A stretch of DNA of 50,341 bases from assembly GCA_902797165.1 (NCBI GenBank), contig CADBRU010000003.1, positions 1-50,341 of the forward strand, given 5' to 3'. The position numbers and the translations under genes were made by a program. The stretch is from an uncultured Elusimicrobium sp. Its GTDB lineage: Bacteria > Elusimicrobiota > Elusimicrobia > Elusimicrobiales > Elusimicrobiaceae. The notes beneath the pieces are model-generated. The model was given only the letters and a program-made list of their open reading frames with translations, had not been told where the DNA came from and ran no database searches. Positions 42,789 to 50,077 of the stretch are shown piece by piece (position 1 is the first letter of the stretch; each line of letters opens with the position of its first letter).

Positions 42789-43835
42789 CTAAAATTGATT
42801 AAGTACGCGCAAGTCATTTTCATAAAATGTGCGGATGTCTTTGATGTTCATCATCATCATGGCCAAGCGTTCCACGCCCATACCAAATGCGTATCCGCTG
42901 TATTTTTCGGGGTCAATGCCGCAATTTTTCAGCACGTTGGGATGTACCACGCCCGAGCCGAGCATTTCAATCCAGCCGGTACCTTTGCAGACATTGCATC
43001 CTTTGCCGGCGCAGAAAACACATTTGACATCCACTTCGGCGCTGGGTTCGGTAAACGGGAAGAAAGACGGGCGGAAACGGATTTCCGTTTTGTCTCCCAA
43101 AAGCCCTTTCATAAATGCCGTCAAATCACGTTTTAAATCGGCCATGCTGACATTTTTGTCAATGTAGAGCCCTTCGATTTGGTGAAACACCGGACTATGT
43201 GTAGCATCTAAACTGTCATTGCGAAATACACGTCCCGGTGCCATAATGCGAATGGGCGGTTGGTGCTTTTCCATAAAGCGGCTTTGCACGTTGGAAGTAT
43301 GCGTACGAAGCACCATAGAAAGAGGGGAACCGGTTTGGGCAAAGAAAGTATCTTGCGCGTCGCGTGCCGGGTGGTGCAGCGGGATATTAAGCATATCAAA
43401 ATTGTGTTTTTCATCTTCCACCCACGGACCTTCCGCCCACGTAAAGCCGAGTTTGGATAAAATATCGGTCATGCGTTTTTGCGCAATGGAAAGCGGATGG
43501 CGTTTGCCTTGCGCCGTGGGACGTGCGGGCAAAGTTAAATCAATTTGCACGCGGTTTAATTCTTCGTTAAGTTGCGCGGCAGACAAGGCGGTTGTTTTAT
43601 CGTCAAGCGCAGCGGTGAGTGCGGCTTTTAAAGCGTTTCCGAGCGGACCGGCTACTTTTTTATCTTCTATCGAAAAATCTTTTAAATTCTTTAATAGTTC
43701 GGTCAGGGCGCCTTTGCGTCCAAGAGCCGCCACGCGTAACTCTTCCAAAGCGTTTAAGTCTGCAGCGGCAGAAATTTTGGCAATATATTCTTGTTCTAAG
43801 GTAGAACAAACAGTTTTAAATTCTTGTATAGTCAT
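42789..43835 (-). CDS. pheS: Phenylalanine--tRNA ligase alpha subunit
   Basis: A 348-residue catalytic subunit with an N-terminal coiled coil (about 1-90) and class II motifs: motif 2 FRNDSLDATHSPVFHQIEGL, the FTEPSAEVDV stretch and motif 3 GYAFGMGVERLAMM. Four Cys in VKCVFCAGKGCNVCKGTGW suggest a zinc-binding insert also found in other bacteria. First gene of the operon pheS-pheT-coiled coil-zapA-like-rarA-xseA-xseB-tlyA. Confidence 0.97.
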   Translation of the reverse strand: MTIQEFKTVCSTLEQEYIAKISAAADLNALEELRVAALGRKGALTELLKNLKDFSIEDKKVAGPLGNALKAALTAALDDKTTALSAAQLNEELNRVQIDLTLPARPTAQGKRHPLSIAQKRMTDILSKLGFTWAEGPWVEDEKHNFDMLNIPLHHPARDAQDTFFAQTGSPLSMVLRTHTSNVQSRFMEKHQPPIRIMAPGRVFRNDSLDATHSPVFHQIEGLYIDKNVSMADLKRDLTAFMKGLLGDKTEIRFRPSFFPFTEPSAEVDVKCVFCAGKGCNVCKGTGWIEMLGSGVVHPNVLKNCGIDPEKYSGYAFGMGVERLAMMMMNIKDIRTFYENDLRVLNQF

Positions 43836-43926
43836 AGATACTATTATTTTACTTTATTATTAATACTTAGCGGGGAAAATTTAAGAAAACGTATTAGATT
43901 TTATATTTCAAATTTTCTAAAGGGAG

Positions 43927-43955
43927 TTGCCAAGTATTCACTTATTTTTTACAAT
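43927..43955 (+). promoter_or_regulatory. Promoter of prepilin copy 7
   Basis: TTGCCA (43927-43932) and TACAAT (43950-43955) are spaced by 17 bp. The spacer is T-rich only near the -10 (six T). The leader TAACTATTGTTAAATC is related to those of the T-tract copies. Confidence 0.7.
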
Positions 43956-43985
43956 AACTATTGTTAAATCAAAAGGAGGTTTTTT

Positions 43986-44456
43986 ATGAAAAGAGGTTTT
44001 ACACTTATTGAATTATTAGTGGTTGTACTCATTATCGGTATTTTATCTGCCATTGCACTTCCGCAATATACTAAAGCGGTAGAAAAAAGCCGCGCGGCAG
44101 AAGCCAAAATTGTATTACGCGCTATTGCAAACGCGCATCAGGTATATTACTTGGCAAACGGTACTTTTACGGAAAATTTAGATGATTTGGATATAGATGT
44201 ACCGGGTACAGATATTGACAGTTATTTGAGTAAAGAAAGCAAGTATTTCCGCTATGGTCCTACCGGACGCGGTTCTGCGCTTAATAGTTTTGCTATAGCA
44301 TCCAGATTGCCTTATGCTGAGTCTTACGAGATTGCGATTTTCCCCAATAAAGACGGTTTTTGGTGTTTTCCGGTTACTGATGATTTTTGCAAAAGTGAAA
44401 GTGACGGGACTACGGAAACAATGCCTTCGGGAAGTATTTACTCACATATGCGTTAA
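43986..44456 (+). CDS. Type IV pilin-like prepilin (copy 7)
   Basis: A 156-residue prepilin, the only copy with MKRG instead of MKKG before FTLIELL. AAAAGGAGG precedes the ATG. The C-terminal domain has one Cys pair (WCFPVTDDFCKS), matching the C-terminal loop of other copies, and is otherwise closer to a general secretion-type pseudopilin/PilA (AKIVLRAIANAHQVYYLANGTF, DLDIDVPG). This resemblance to minor or major pilins of other bacteria makes it a good candidate for the ancestral-type gene. A terminator follows. Confidence 0.93.
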   Translation: MKRGFTLIELLVVVLIIGILSAIALPQYTKAVEKSRAAEAKIVLRAIANAHQVYYLANGTFTENLDDLDIDVPGTDIDSYLSKESKYFRYGPTGRGSALNSFAIASRLPYAESYEIAIFPNKDGFWCFPVTDDFCKSESDGTTETMPSGSIYSHMR

Positions 44457-44466
44457 TGATTAAAAA

Positions 44467-44490
44467 CCCCGCCAAGCGGCGGGGTTTTTT
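44467..44490. terminator. Bidirectional terminator between prepilin copy 7 and glnA
   Basis: CCCCGCC (44467-44473) pairs with GGCGGGG (44478-44484), preceded by five A and followed by six T, so it serves both converging genes. Confidence 0.9.
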
Positions 44491-44491
44491 G

Positions 44492-45841
44492 TTATAGCAC
44501 CGACAAATACTTTTCTAACTCATAACTCGATACGTGTGTGCGGTAATGATCCCACTCAATATCTTTGTTAGCAATAAATTTTTCAAACGTGTGTTCACCC
44601 AAAATCTTTTTGACTAATTTGGAATGGCGCGTTTGATTGATGGCTTCATACAAATAAGCCGGCAAGGTGCCGATGCCGCGCTTTTCACGCTCTTGCGAGG
44701 TCATGTGGAAAATGTTTTCTTCCGTCATAGGCGGTACAGGCAATTTACGCGCAATACCGTCCAGTCCCGCCCCGAGCATAACGGCAAAAGCCAAATACGG
44801 GTTACAGGCCGGGTCGGGGAAGCGGCACTCTAGGCGCGTGGCATTGGGTTTGCCTTTTTTAGATTGCGGAATACGAATCAGCGCACTGCGGTTTTTTTGC
44901 CCCCACGCAATATAAGAGGGGGCTTCATATCCGGGCACTAGGCGTTTGTACGAATTGACCCATTGATTGGTAATGGAGCAAATTTCCGGCACATGCGTTA
45001 AGATACCCGCAATATAATGTTTGGCGGTTTGCGAAAGGCAGAGCGGATCTTTTCCGTCGTAAAATTTATTTACGCCTTTGGCAAATAAAGATTGATGTAC
45101 GTGCATACCGCTGCCGTTAATGCCGGCAATGGGTTTGGGCATAAAGGTAGCATACATGCCGTTAGAGGAAGCAATTTGTTTTACCACGGTTTTATAGGTA
45201 ATCACTTGGTCGGCCATTTTCATGGCTTCGTCGTAGCGCAAATCAATTTCGTGTTGAGAGGGGGCCACTTCGTGGTGGGAATATTCAATATGAATGCCCA
45301 ATTTTTCGAGCATAAGCATAGTTTGGCGGCGCACCGCATAGGAGGAATCCAGCGGAATAGTATCAAAGTAACCGCCAAAGTCTAAGGTTTCGGGGTGTTT
45401 GTTATCTTTGAAATAAAAATATTCCAGTTCCGGCCCGACCATAAAACTGTCAAACCCGCTTTTACGCATGGCGGCTAAATTCTTTTTAAGAATATAACGC
45501 GGATCTCCTTCGAATTGTTTTCCGTCGGTCGTTTTGATATCGCAGAAAAAACGGGCAATCGGCGCGCCGGTCAGTTCGGGCGGGAAAATTTGGAAGGTGT
45601 CCAAATCGGGCAGTGCCACTAGATCCGATTCATACACACGCGCAAAACCTTCTACGGAAGAGCCGTCAAAACCCATGCCTTCGTTCATGGCATACTCAAA
45701 TTCACGGTGTGAAAGTGTGAGTGATTTGAGATTACCCAAAATATCGACAAACCACAGTTTGATAATGTGAATATCGTTACGTTGGGTTTCGGCTAAAATG
45801 TGTTTTATTTTCTCTTTTTCTTCTCGGGTACGTTGTAACAT
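44492..45841 (-). CDS. glnA: Glutamine synthetase, type I (alpha-type)
   Basis: A 449-residue GS I that makes glutamine from glutamate, ammonia and ATP. Visible motifs are MGFDGSSVEGF near the N-terminus, VGPELEYFYF and NGSGMHVHQSLF of the metal sites, and NRSALIRIP. The segment corresponding to the adenylylation loop (GTLPAYLYEAIN) lacks the Tyr-containing NLYDLP motif, so it should be of the GSI-alpha class, regulated by feedback rather than adenylylation (inference). It is the third gene after yjbQ and the thioesterase, spaced by 9 bases. Confidence 0.95.
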   Translation of the reverse strand: MLQRTREEKEKIKHILAETQRNDIHIIKLWFVDILGNLKSLTLSHREFEYAMNEGMGFDGSSVEGFARVYESDLVALPDLDTFQIFPPELTGAPIARFFCDIKTTDGKQFEGDPRYILKKNLAAMRKSGFDSFMVGPELEYFYFKDNKHPETLDFGGYFDTIPLDSSYAVRRQTMLMLEKLGIHIEYSHHEVAPSQHEIDLRYDEAMKMADQVITYKTVVKQIASSNGMYATFMPKPIAGINGSGMHVHQSLFAKGVNKFYDGKDPLCLSQTAKHYIAGILTHVPEICSITNQWVNSYKRLVPGYEAPSYIAWGQKNRSALIRIPQSKKGKPNATRLECRFPDPACNPYLAFAVMLGAGLDGIARKLPVPPMTEENIFHMTSQEREKRGIGTLPAYLYEAINQTRHSKLVKKILGEHTFEKFIANKDIEWDHYRTHVSSYELEKYLSVL

Positions 45842-45850
45842 AAAATCCTC

Positions 45851-46228
45851 TTATTTCATGGCACTTTTTACGTCTACACCCATGGGGGTAGGCATGCCGG
45901 CTTTATTGACGCAGACTAAAGTAGTTTTGCCTTTGGTGCAGAATTTTCCGTTTTGATTGGTAATAATATTTTCAAATACAATTTTAATGTCGGAAACTTC
46001 TAAAATTTTGGTGCTGACGTCAATTACATCTGCATATTGCAACGGATATTTATATTCCACTTCTTGCCGCGCCACCACAAAGAAAAGTCCGCGTTTCATC
46101 AGTTCCGGGATAGAAAAGCCTTTTTCTTGCATATAAAGAGTGCGGGCCTCTTCAAAAAATTTCAAATAATTTCCGTAATACACCACGCCGCCGCAATCGG
46201 TATCGTGATAAAAAATAGTTTTTTTCAT
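45851..46228 (-). CDS. Hotdog-fold acyl-CoA thioesterase (YbgC/4HBT family)
   Basis: A 125-residue single-domain hotdog protein. The N-terminal YHDTDCGGVVYYGNYLKFFEEAR segment carries the catalytic Asp of the YbgC/4-hydroxybenzoyl-CoA thioesterase branch. In proteobacteria ybgC lies with tol-pal and acts on short-chain acyl-CoA; here its neighbours are yjbQ and glnA, so the substrate is open. ATG 46228 follows GGGG; a TTG four codons upstream lies within yjbQ. Confidence 0.9.
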   Translation of the reverse strand: MKKTIFYHDTDCGGVVYYGNYLKFFEEARTLYMQEKGFSIPELMKRGLFFVVARQEVEYKYPLQYADVIDVSTKILEVSDIKIVFENIITNQNGKFCTKGKTTLVCVNKAGMPTPMGVDVKSAMK

Positions 46229-46229
46229 A

Positions 46230-46646
46230 TTATTCCCCAATAATTTTAATTAAAATGCGTTTGTTGCGCTGACCGTCAAATTCACCGTAAAAGATAGTTT
46301 CCCACGGCCCGAAATCAAGTTGACCCTTGGTAACCGCCACCACCACTTCACGGCCCATAATTGTGCGTTTTAGGTGGGCGTCACCGTTATCTTCTCCGGT
46401 TAAATTATGCTGGTATTTATCGATGCCATACGGAGCCAATTTTTCTACCCATTTCAAAAAATCAGCATGTAAACCGCGTTCGTTGTCATTAATAAAAACG
46501 GAAGAAGTAATGTGCATGGAATTAACTAAGCACAATCCTTCTTTAATACCGCTTTTGGCCAGTGCTTGCTCCACACGCGGCGTGATATTGATAATATCGT
46601 AATGTTTATCAGTGCAAATTGTAATGTATTCGGTATAAGATTTCAT
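46230..46646 (-). CDS. YjbQ/UPF0047 family protein
   Basis: A 138-residue member of the YjbQ family, characterised members of which show secondary thiamine-phosphate synthase activity in vitro. Diagnostic are [37 protein letters not shown] and the ending [20 protein letters not shown], which includes the conserved metal-binding His. It is first of a three-gene transcript with the thioesterase and glnA. Physiological role is uncertain. Confidence 0.93.
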   Translation of the reverse strand: MKSYTEYITICTDKHYDIINITPRVEQALAKSGIKEGLCLVNSMHITSSVFINDNERGLHADFLKWVEKLAPYGIDKYQHNLTGEDNGDAHLKRTIMGREVVVAVTKGQLDFGPWETIFYGEFDGQRNKRILIKIIGE

Positions 46647-46676
46647 GTATAAACTATAGCAAATCTATCAGGGCAT

Positions 46677-46707
46677 TTGCCTAAAAGGGGAATTTATTTG
46701 TTACAAT
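46677..46707 (+). promoter_or_regulatory. Promoter with start at the ATG (46714)
   Basis: TTGCCT (46677-46682) and TACAAT (46702-46707), spacer 19 bp. The expected transcript start, about seven bases after the -10 box, falls on the ATG of the next gene, and no ribosome site is visible. Confidence 0.5.
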
Positions 46708-46713
46708 ATCGGT

Positions 46714-47568
46714 ATGGACCAAGAAAGATTAATGGACCGCTTGCGTAACCCGCAAAAGTACCGCAAACAGCAGGTACAAAATGCGGCAAAAGCCGAGCAA
46801 AACAAAACACAGGCTCAGCAAGCCGTTGAGAAACAAAAAAACCGTATGCCGCTTATTGTGTTGGGGGCGGTGTTGGGGCTTATTTTGTTGTCTCTGCTCT
46901 TTATATTTTCCGCTCAAAAGAAAGCGGAAAACATCACTTCTTTCTTAGATCCTTCTACCTTAAAAGGGCTGGTGGTGGATAAAACATTTACGGCCAATGC
47001 GGGGAGAAAATATATTCAGATTTCCGAAGGGGCAGACCGCAACGTCAGCGCGCAGGAATTAGGCTCTACTTTGCCGGTCATCAGCCGTTATAATTTCCGC
47101 GCGTTAACCGAAAAAAATTATCAAATTATCGGAGCGGCTCCGTACGCACTCACCATTAATATTACCTCAAATATAGAAGATCCCGAACTGCTGCGCTATT
47201 TGTTTAATCAGGATAAGATGATAAAGTCCTTTTTGGCGCGCAAAGATGTCAAACCTTTGCTAGACGACCCCGCATTGCTGGCGCAGACGCTGGGTGATGA
47301 AGCCAAATTAAAAGCATTTGTGGAAGGGGAGCCTATTAAAGAAATTTTGTCTTCCGATAAAGTATTAGAGGCTATTTTCGGAAGCCGTTTTATGGCGTAC
47401 ATTTTGATTAGTAAAACCGGAAAATATTATCGCGACAATCCGCAAGAAGCGGCCCAACTGATTGCCAAAAGTCCGATTCTAACTACTCTTAAAAAAGATG
47501 CCGAAATTCAAAAAGTGGTGAAGGAAAATACATATTTGGAAAAGGTAGCCCCTACACTTTTGCAGTGA
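46714..47568 (+). CDS. Bitopic membrane protein of unknown function
   Basis: I do not recognise this family. The 284-residue product has a polar, Lys/Gln-rich cytoplasmic N-terminus (about 1-44), one membrane helix (about 46-66, LIVLGAVLGLILLSLLFIF) and a hydrophilic, probably periplasmic C-terminal domain of about 215 residues, helical with no Cys. Topology is inferred from positive-inside charge. The gene has no clear ribosome site at 46714; a second ATG six codons on (46732) has a weak AAGAAAG. Flanked by yjbQ, divergent, and tRNA-Gly. Confidence 0.65.
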   Translation: MDQERLMDRLRNPQKYRKQQVQNAAKAEQNKTQAQQAVEKQKNRMPLIVLGAVLGLILLSLLFIFSAQKKAENITSFLDPSTLKGLVVDKTFTANAGRKYIQISEGADRNVSAQELGSTLPVISRYNFRALTEKNYQIIGAAPYALTINITSNIEDPELLRYLFNQDKMIKSFLARKDVKPLLDDPALLAQTLGDEAKLKAFVEGEPIKEILSSDKVLEAIFGSRFMAYILISKTGKYYRDNPQEAAQLIAKSPILTTLKKDAEIQKVVKENTYLEKVAPTLLQ

Positions 47569-47598
47569 AATTTGATATAATTTATGTATAAGATTTAC

Positions 47599-47672
47599 GC
47601 GGGCGTGGTTCAATGGTAGAACGCGACCTTGCCAAGGTTGAGACGAGAGTTCGATTCTCTTCGCCCGCTCCA
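47599..47672 (+). tRNA. tRNA-Gly (anticodon GCC)
   Basis: A 74-nt cloverleaf: acceptor GCGGGCG (47599-47605) pairs with CGCCCGC (47662-47668), anticodon loop TTGCCAA gives GCC, reading GGC and GGT. T arm GTTCGATTC is present and the CCA tail is encoded (47670-47672). Unlike tRNA-Val, its promoter is unclear. Confidence 0.95.
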
Positions 47673-47677
47673 TTTAG

Positions 47678-47706
47678 AAGGCTCTACATCTTGTAGAGCC
47701 TTTTTT
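47678..47706 (+). terminator. Terminator of tRNA-Gly
   Basis: AAGGCTCTACA (47678-47688) pairs with TGTAGAGCCTT (47692-47702), loop TCT, followed by T residues. Confidence 0.88.
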
Positions 47707-47707
47707 C

Positions 47708-47757
47708 CGTCATTTTTTACTTGCTATCATCCCCGACGGAGACACTCGAGAATGACG
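47708..47757. repeat. Short palindromic element with CGTCAT/ATGACG ends
   Basis: A 50-bp block between CGTCAT (47708-47713) and ATGACG (47752-47757), the same ends as the 94-bp element at 5699-5792. Inside, CATCCCCGA (47728-47736) and TCGAGAATG (47746-47754) form an imperfect stem. It lies about 30 bp before the -35 box of prepilin copy 8, as the longer element does for copy 3. Confidence 0.65.
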
Positions 47758-47787
47758 ACTTTTTTTATAAATTTTTCAAAAAAAGAC

Positions 47788-47818
47788 TTGACAAATGCAG
47801 TTTTTTTTTTTTTACAAT
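47788..47818 (+). promoter_or_regulatory. T-tract promoter of prepilin copy 8
   Basis: TTGACA (47788-47793) and TACAAT (47813-47818) flank a run of 13 T (47801-47813). The spacer is 19 bp. The leader AATATGCTACAGTAAAA is nearly the same as that of copy 3. Confidence 0.7.
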
Positions 47819-47860
47819 AATAATAGCAATATGCTACAGTAAAATAAAAAGGAGGAAAGT

Positions 47861-48337
47861 ATGAAAAAAGGATTTACACTTATTGAACTATTAGTGGTAG
47901 TACTTATTATCGGTATTTTATCGGCTATTGCCTTGCCGCAATATGAAAAAGCAGTGGAAAAGAGCCGTTTGTCCGAAGCAAAAATTATGTTAAGTACTCT
48001 TTATAAACAAATGCAATTATGTGAAATGGAATTTGGGAAAGATTCAGATGAATGCTTGGCTAAGCCAGACGGTTTTTTAGGGCATTTATCTATTGACTTA
48101 CCGGGGCCTATAGTCACAACTAATTGCGGCAGCAATTATTGTGTGCATACAAAAAACTGGACCTATGATTTTGATTTAGGGTGTTCTTATGAGTGTATTT
48201 ATGCATTCCGTACAAATAACAATGATATCAATAATTCTCCTTATAGTTTAGCGTTGCAAGAGGACGGTAGTTTGATTTGTTATGATGATAACGGGGAGTG
48301 CGCAAAAATCGGTTCGTGTGACGGTTGTACCCTATAA
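47861..48337 (+). CDS. Type IV pilin-like prepilin (copy 8)
   Basis: A 158-residue prepilin (MKKG-FTLIELL), with AAAAAGGAGG before the ATG. After the shared helix and YEKAVEKSR, the C-terminal domain is rich in Cys: QLCEMEFGKDSDEC, TNCGSNYC, LGCSYEC, then four in the tail (ICYDDNGECAKIGSCDGC), ten in all, enough for five disulfides. That is more than any other copy and suggests a stable extracellular fold. Its stop is 2 bases from the dGTPase stop on the other strand. Confidence 0.93.
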   Translation: MKKGFTLIELLVVVLIIGILSAIALPQYEKAVEKSRLSEAKIMLSTLYKQMQLCEMEFGKDSDECLAKPDGFLGHLSIDLPGPIVTTNCGSNYCVHTKNWTYDFDLGCSYECIYAFRTNNNDINNSPYSLALQEDGSLICYDDNGECAKIGSCDGCTL

Positions 48338-48339
48338 TC

Positions 48340-49461
48340 TTAACTAAAAAACTTAATGGAATTGGGTAGAATTACATCTTCCATGGCACTTAAAGCATAA
48401 GAATCGGTCATGCCGGCAATATAGTCGGTAATCATATTGTCACGTTCGGCCGGATCTTCGTGGTAGGCCTTAATCATAGAAGCCATATATTTGGCAAAAT
48501 TAATAGCGGTTTGTTTTCCCTCGCGGTCATACGCGGCATAATCAAAACCGTATTTTTCAAAAATTTCCCGGTAATAATCAAACAAATCTGCAATACGCTT
48601 ATCAATAGTGGCTTTGCGTTGGCGCATTTGTGCATTGTTGTAAATACGCTGATAGTTAAAGTCGCGCAACTGCAAAATAATATCCGATTTTTCCGGTGAA
48701 AAGCCGATATAATCTTTATTTTTGGAATGTTCGATTAAATCTAGGGTCAGGGTATTGATAATTTCCCCGTTGGACGTGCCGATTTCATCTTGCACAATGA
48801 GCGGAATATCTTCTTTGGTAATCAATTTGGCTTTGATGGCATCTTCAATATCGCGCCCCAAATACGCAATCTTGTCCGATACCCGCACAATACACCCTTC
48901 ATAAGTAGTGGGCAAACAGCGGCGGCTTTGAATTTTTTCCAAATTGTTGGGAATGGTAGCGGGGCGCAATTCTTTAGTGGCAAAGTCTTCTCCGCAGTGG
49001 CACAAAATACCGTCTTTGACCGCGTAGGTCAAGTTAAGTCCTTCTCCGTAATTGGCTAAATGTTCCACCACGCGGTAACTGTTGACTTCATGTAAAAACG
49101 GTTTTGGGGAAATGCACCGCGCCAAAGCCCGCTCTCCTTCATGCCCGAAAGGGGCATGCCCGATATCGTGCCCGAGCCCGATGGCATAGGCCAAGTCTTG
49201 GTCCAACTGCCAATTACCGCTTTGGTTTAGTCCGCGGCAAATAGCAGCGGCAATGGTGGCCACATGCAGTACATGTTCGATGCGGGTGCAGATGTGATCA
49301 TTGTCGGGCGCAAAGAAAACTTGTGTTTTATGTTTGAGCCGCCGAAACGGTAAAGAATGAATAATCTTGGTTTGGTCGCGAAAGTATTCTCCGCGCACAT
49401 CGGTCGTTTGTGGACGCGTGCGCTGAAAATAAATTTCGTTACTAAGCGGGTTTTTATTCAT
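48340..49461 (-). CDS. dgt: Deoxyguanosinetriphosphate triphosphohydrolase-like protein
   Basis: A 373-residue HD-domain phosphohydrolase. The metal motif is spread over RRLKHKTQVF, RIEHVLHVATIAAA and GLGHDIGHAPFGHEGE (H..HD..D). The family converts dNTPs to nucleosides and triphosphate. Length agrees with the class often annotated dGTPase-like in diverse bacteria; substrate preference is not readable from sequence. Divergent from coaD, separated by 37 bases. Confidence 0.93.
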   Translation of the reverse strand: MNKNPLSNEIYFQRTRPQTTDVRGEYFRDQTKIIHSLPFRRLKHKTQVFFAPDNDHICTRIEHVLHVATIAAAICRGLNQSGNWQLDQDLAYAIGLGHDIGHAPFGHEGERALARCISPKPFLHEVNSYRVVEHLANYGEGLNLTYAVKDGILCHCGEDFATKELRPATIPNNLEKIQSRRCLPTTYEGCIVRVSDKIAYLGRDIEDAIKAKLITKEDIPLIVQDEIGTSNGEIINTLTLDLIEHSKNKDYIGFSPEKSDIILQLRDFNYQRIYNNAQMRQRKATIDKRIADLFDYYREIFEKYGFDYAAYDREGKQTAINFAKYMASMIKAYHEDPAERDNMITDYIAGMTDSYALSAMEDVILPNSIKFFS

Positions 49462-49498
49462 AAAATTATGATACCATAATAAGAAGGGACGTGTATAT

Positions 49499-49978
49499 AT
49501 GTCTATAAAACCGGTTATTTTTCAAGGGACATTTGATCCGTTTACAAACGGTCATTTGGCTATTGTTAAAAACGCACTTCATTTGTTTGGTGCGGTACGT
49601 GTTTTGCTGCTTGTTAATCCGGACAAAACCCCGCTTTTTTCCGTAGAAGAGCGCAAAGAAATGATTGCGGCCGCCACCGCGGATTTACAGGGAGTTAGTG
49701 TGGATAGTTTTGATGGGCTGTTGGTAGATTATATGCGCGCGCGCGAATTAAAAATATGTGTGCGCGGGGTGCGTAACGCGGCTGATGCGGCTTATGAAAT
49801 TAACAATGCTCACTTAAGCCAAACTTTGTATCCTGATTTGTGTACTTTGTTTTTGCCTTGTCCTTTGGGGTTTTCCGAAGTTAGTTCTTCGTCGGTAAAA
49901 TCTGCTTATAAAGCCGGCACGCTGCCGGATTGTTGGGTTTGCCCTGCCGTTTACGAGTACTTATCTGCCAAAATGTAA
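49499..49978 (+). CDS. coaD: Pantetheine-phosphate adenylyltransferase
   Basis: A 159-residue nucleotidyltransferase of the CoA pathway (4'-phosphopantetheine plus ATP to dephospho-CoA). It has GTFDPFTNGHL (10-20) with the HxGH-like T-x-N-G-H signature, the RGVRNAADAAYE motif and VSSSSVKSAY at the C-terminus corresponding to the ISST..RE motif. The ATG follows AAGGGA. Confidence 0.96.
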   Translation: MSIKPVIFQGTFDPFTNGHLAIVKNALHLFGAVRVLLLVNPDKTPLFSVEERKEMIAAATADLQGVSVDSFDGLLVDYMRARELKICVRGVRNAADAAYEINNAHLSQTLYPDLCTLFLPCPLGFSEVSSSSVKSAYKAGTLPDCWVCPAVYEYLSAKM

Positions 49979-50010
49979 TAGGTCTTTAGACCTAGGTACT
50001 AAATAGGTCT
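49979..50010. repeat. TAGGTCTTT inverted and direct repeats after coaD
   Basis: TAGGTCT (49979-49985) pairs with AGACCTA (49988-49994), which could alternatively pair with a second TAGGTCT (50004-50010). No T run of terminator quality follows. The shared 8-mers AGACCTAG and CTAGGTAC also occur at 35051-35069. Confidence 0.65.
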
Positions 50011-50041
50011 TAAAATTATGGCATAAATGCGCTATCTTTTC

Positions 50042-50047
50042 TATAAT
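50042..50047 (+). promoter_or_regulatory. -10 box upstream of the 3'-terminal gene
   Basis: TATAAT at 50042-50047. The -35 region is weak (TTATGG near 50016, spacer 20). Confidence 0.5.
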
Positions 50048-50077
50048 GAAAGTGGAGATAGATAAAAGGAGACGTTT

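Noticed and set aside
43836..43985. T-box leader or attenuator for pheST
   Set aside because: The 150-bp gap contains the promoter of a divergent prepilin and no T-box core or terminator hairpin toward pheS.
47560..47581. Promoter of tRNA-Gly from TTGCAG and TATAAT
   Set aside because: TATAAT (47576-47581) is good but TTGCAG (47560-47565) is only 10 bp away, so this pair cannot act as one promoter.
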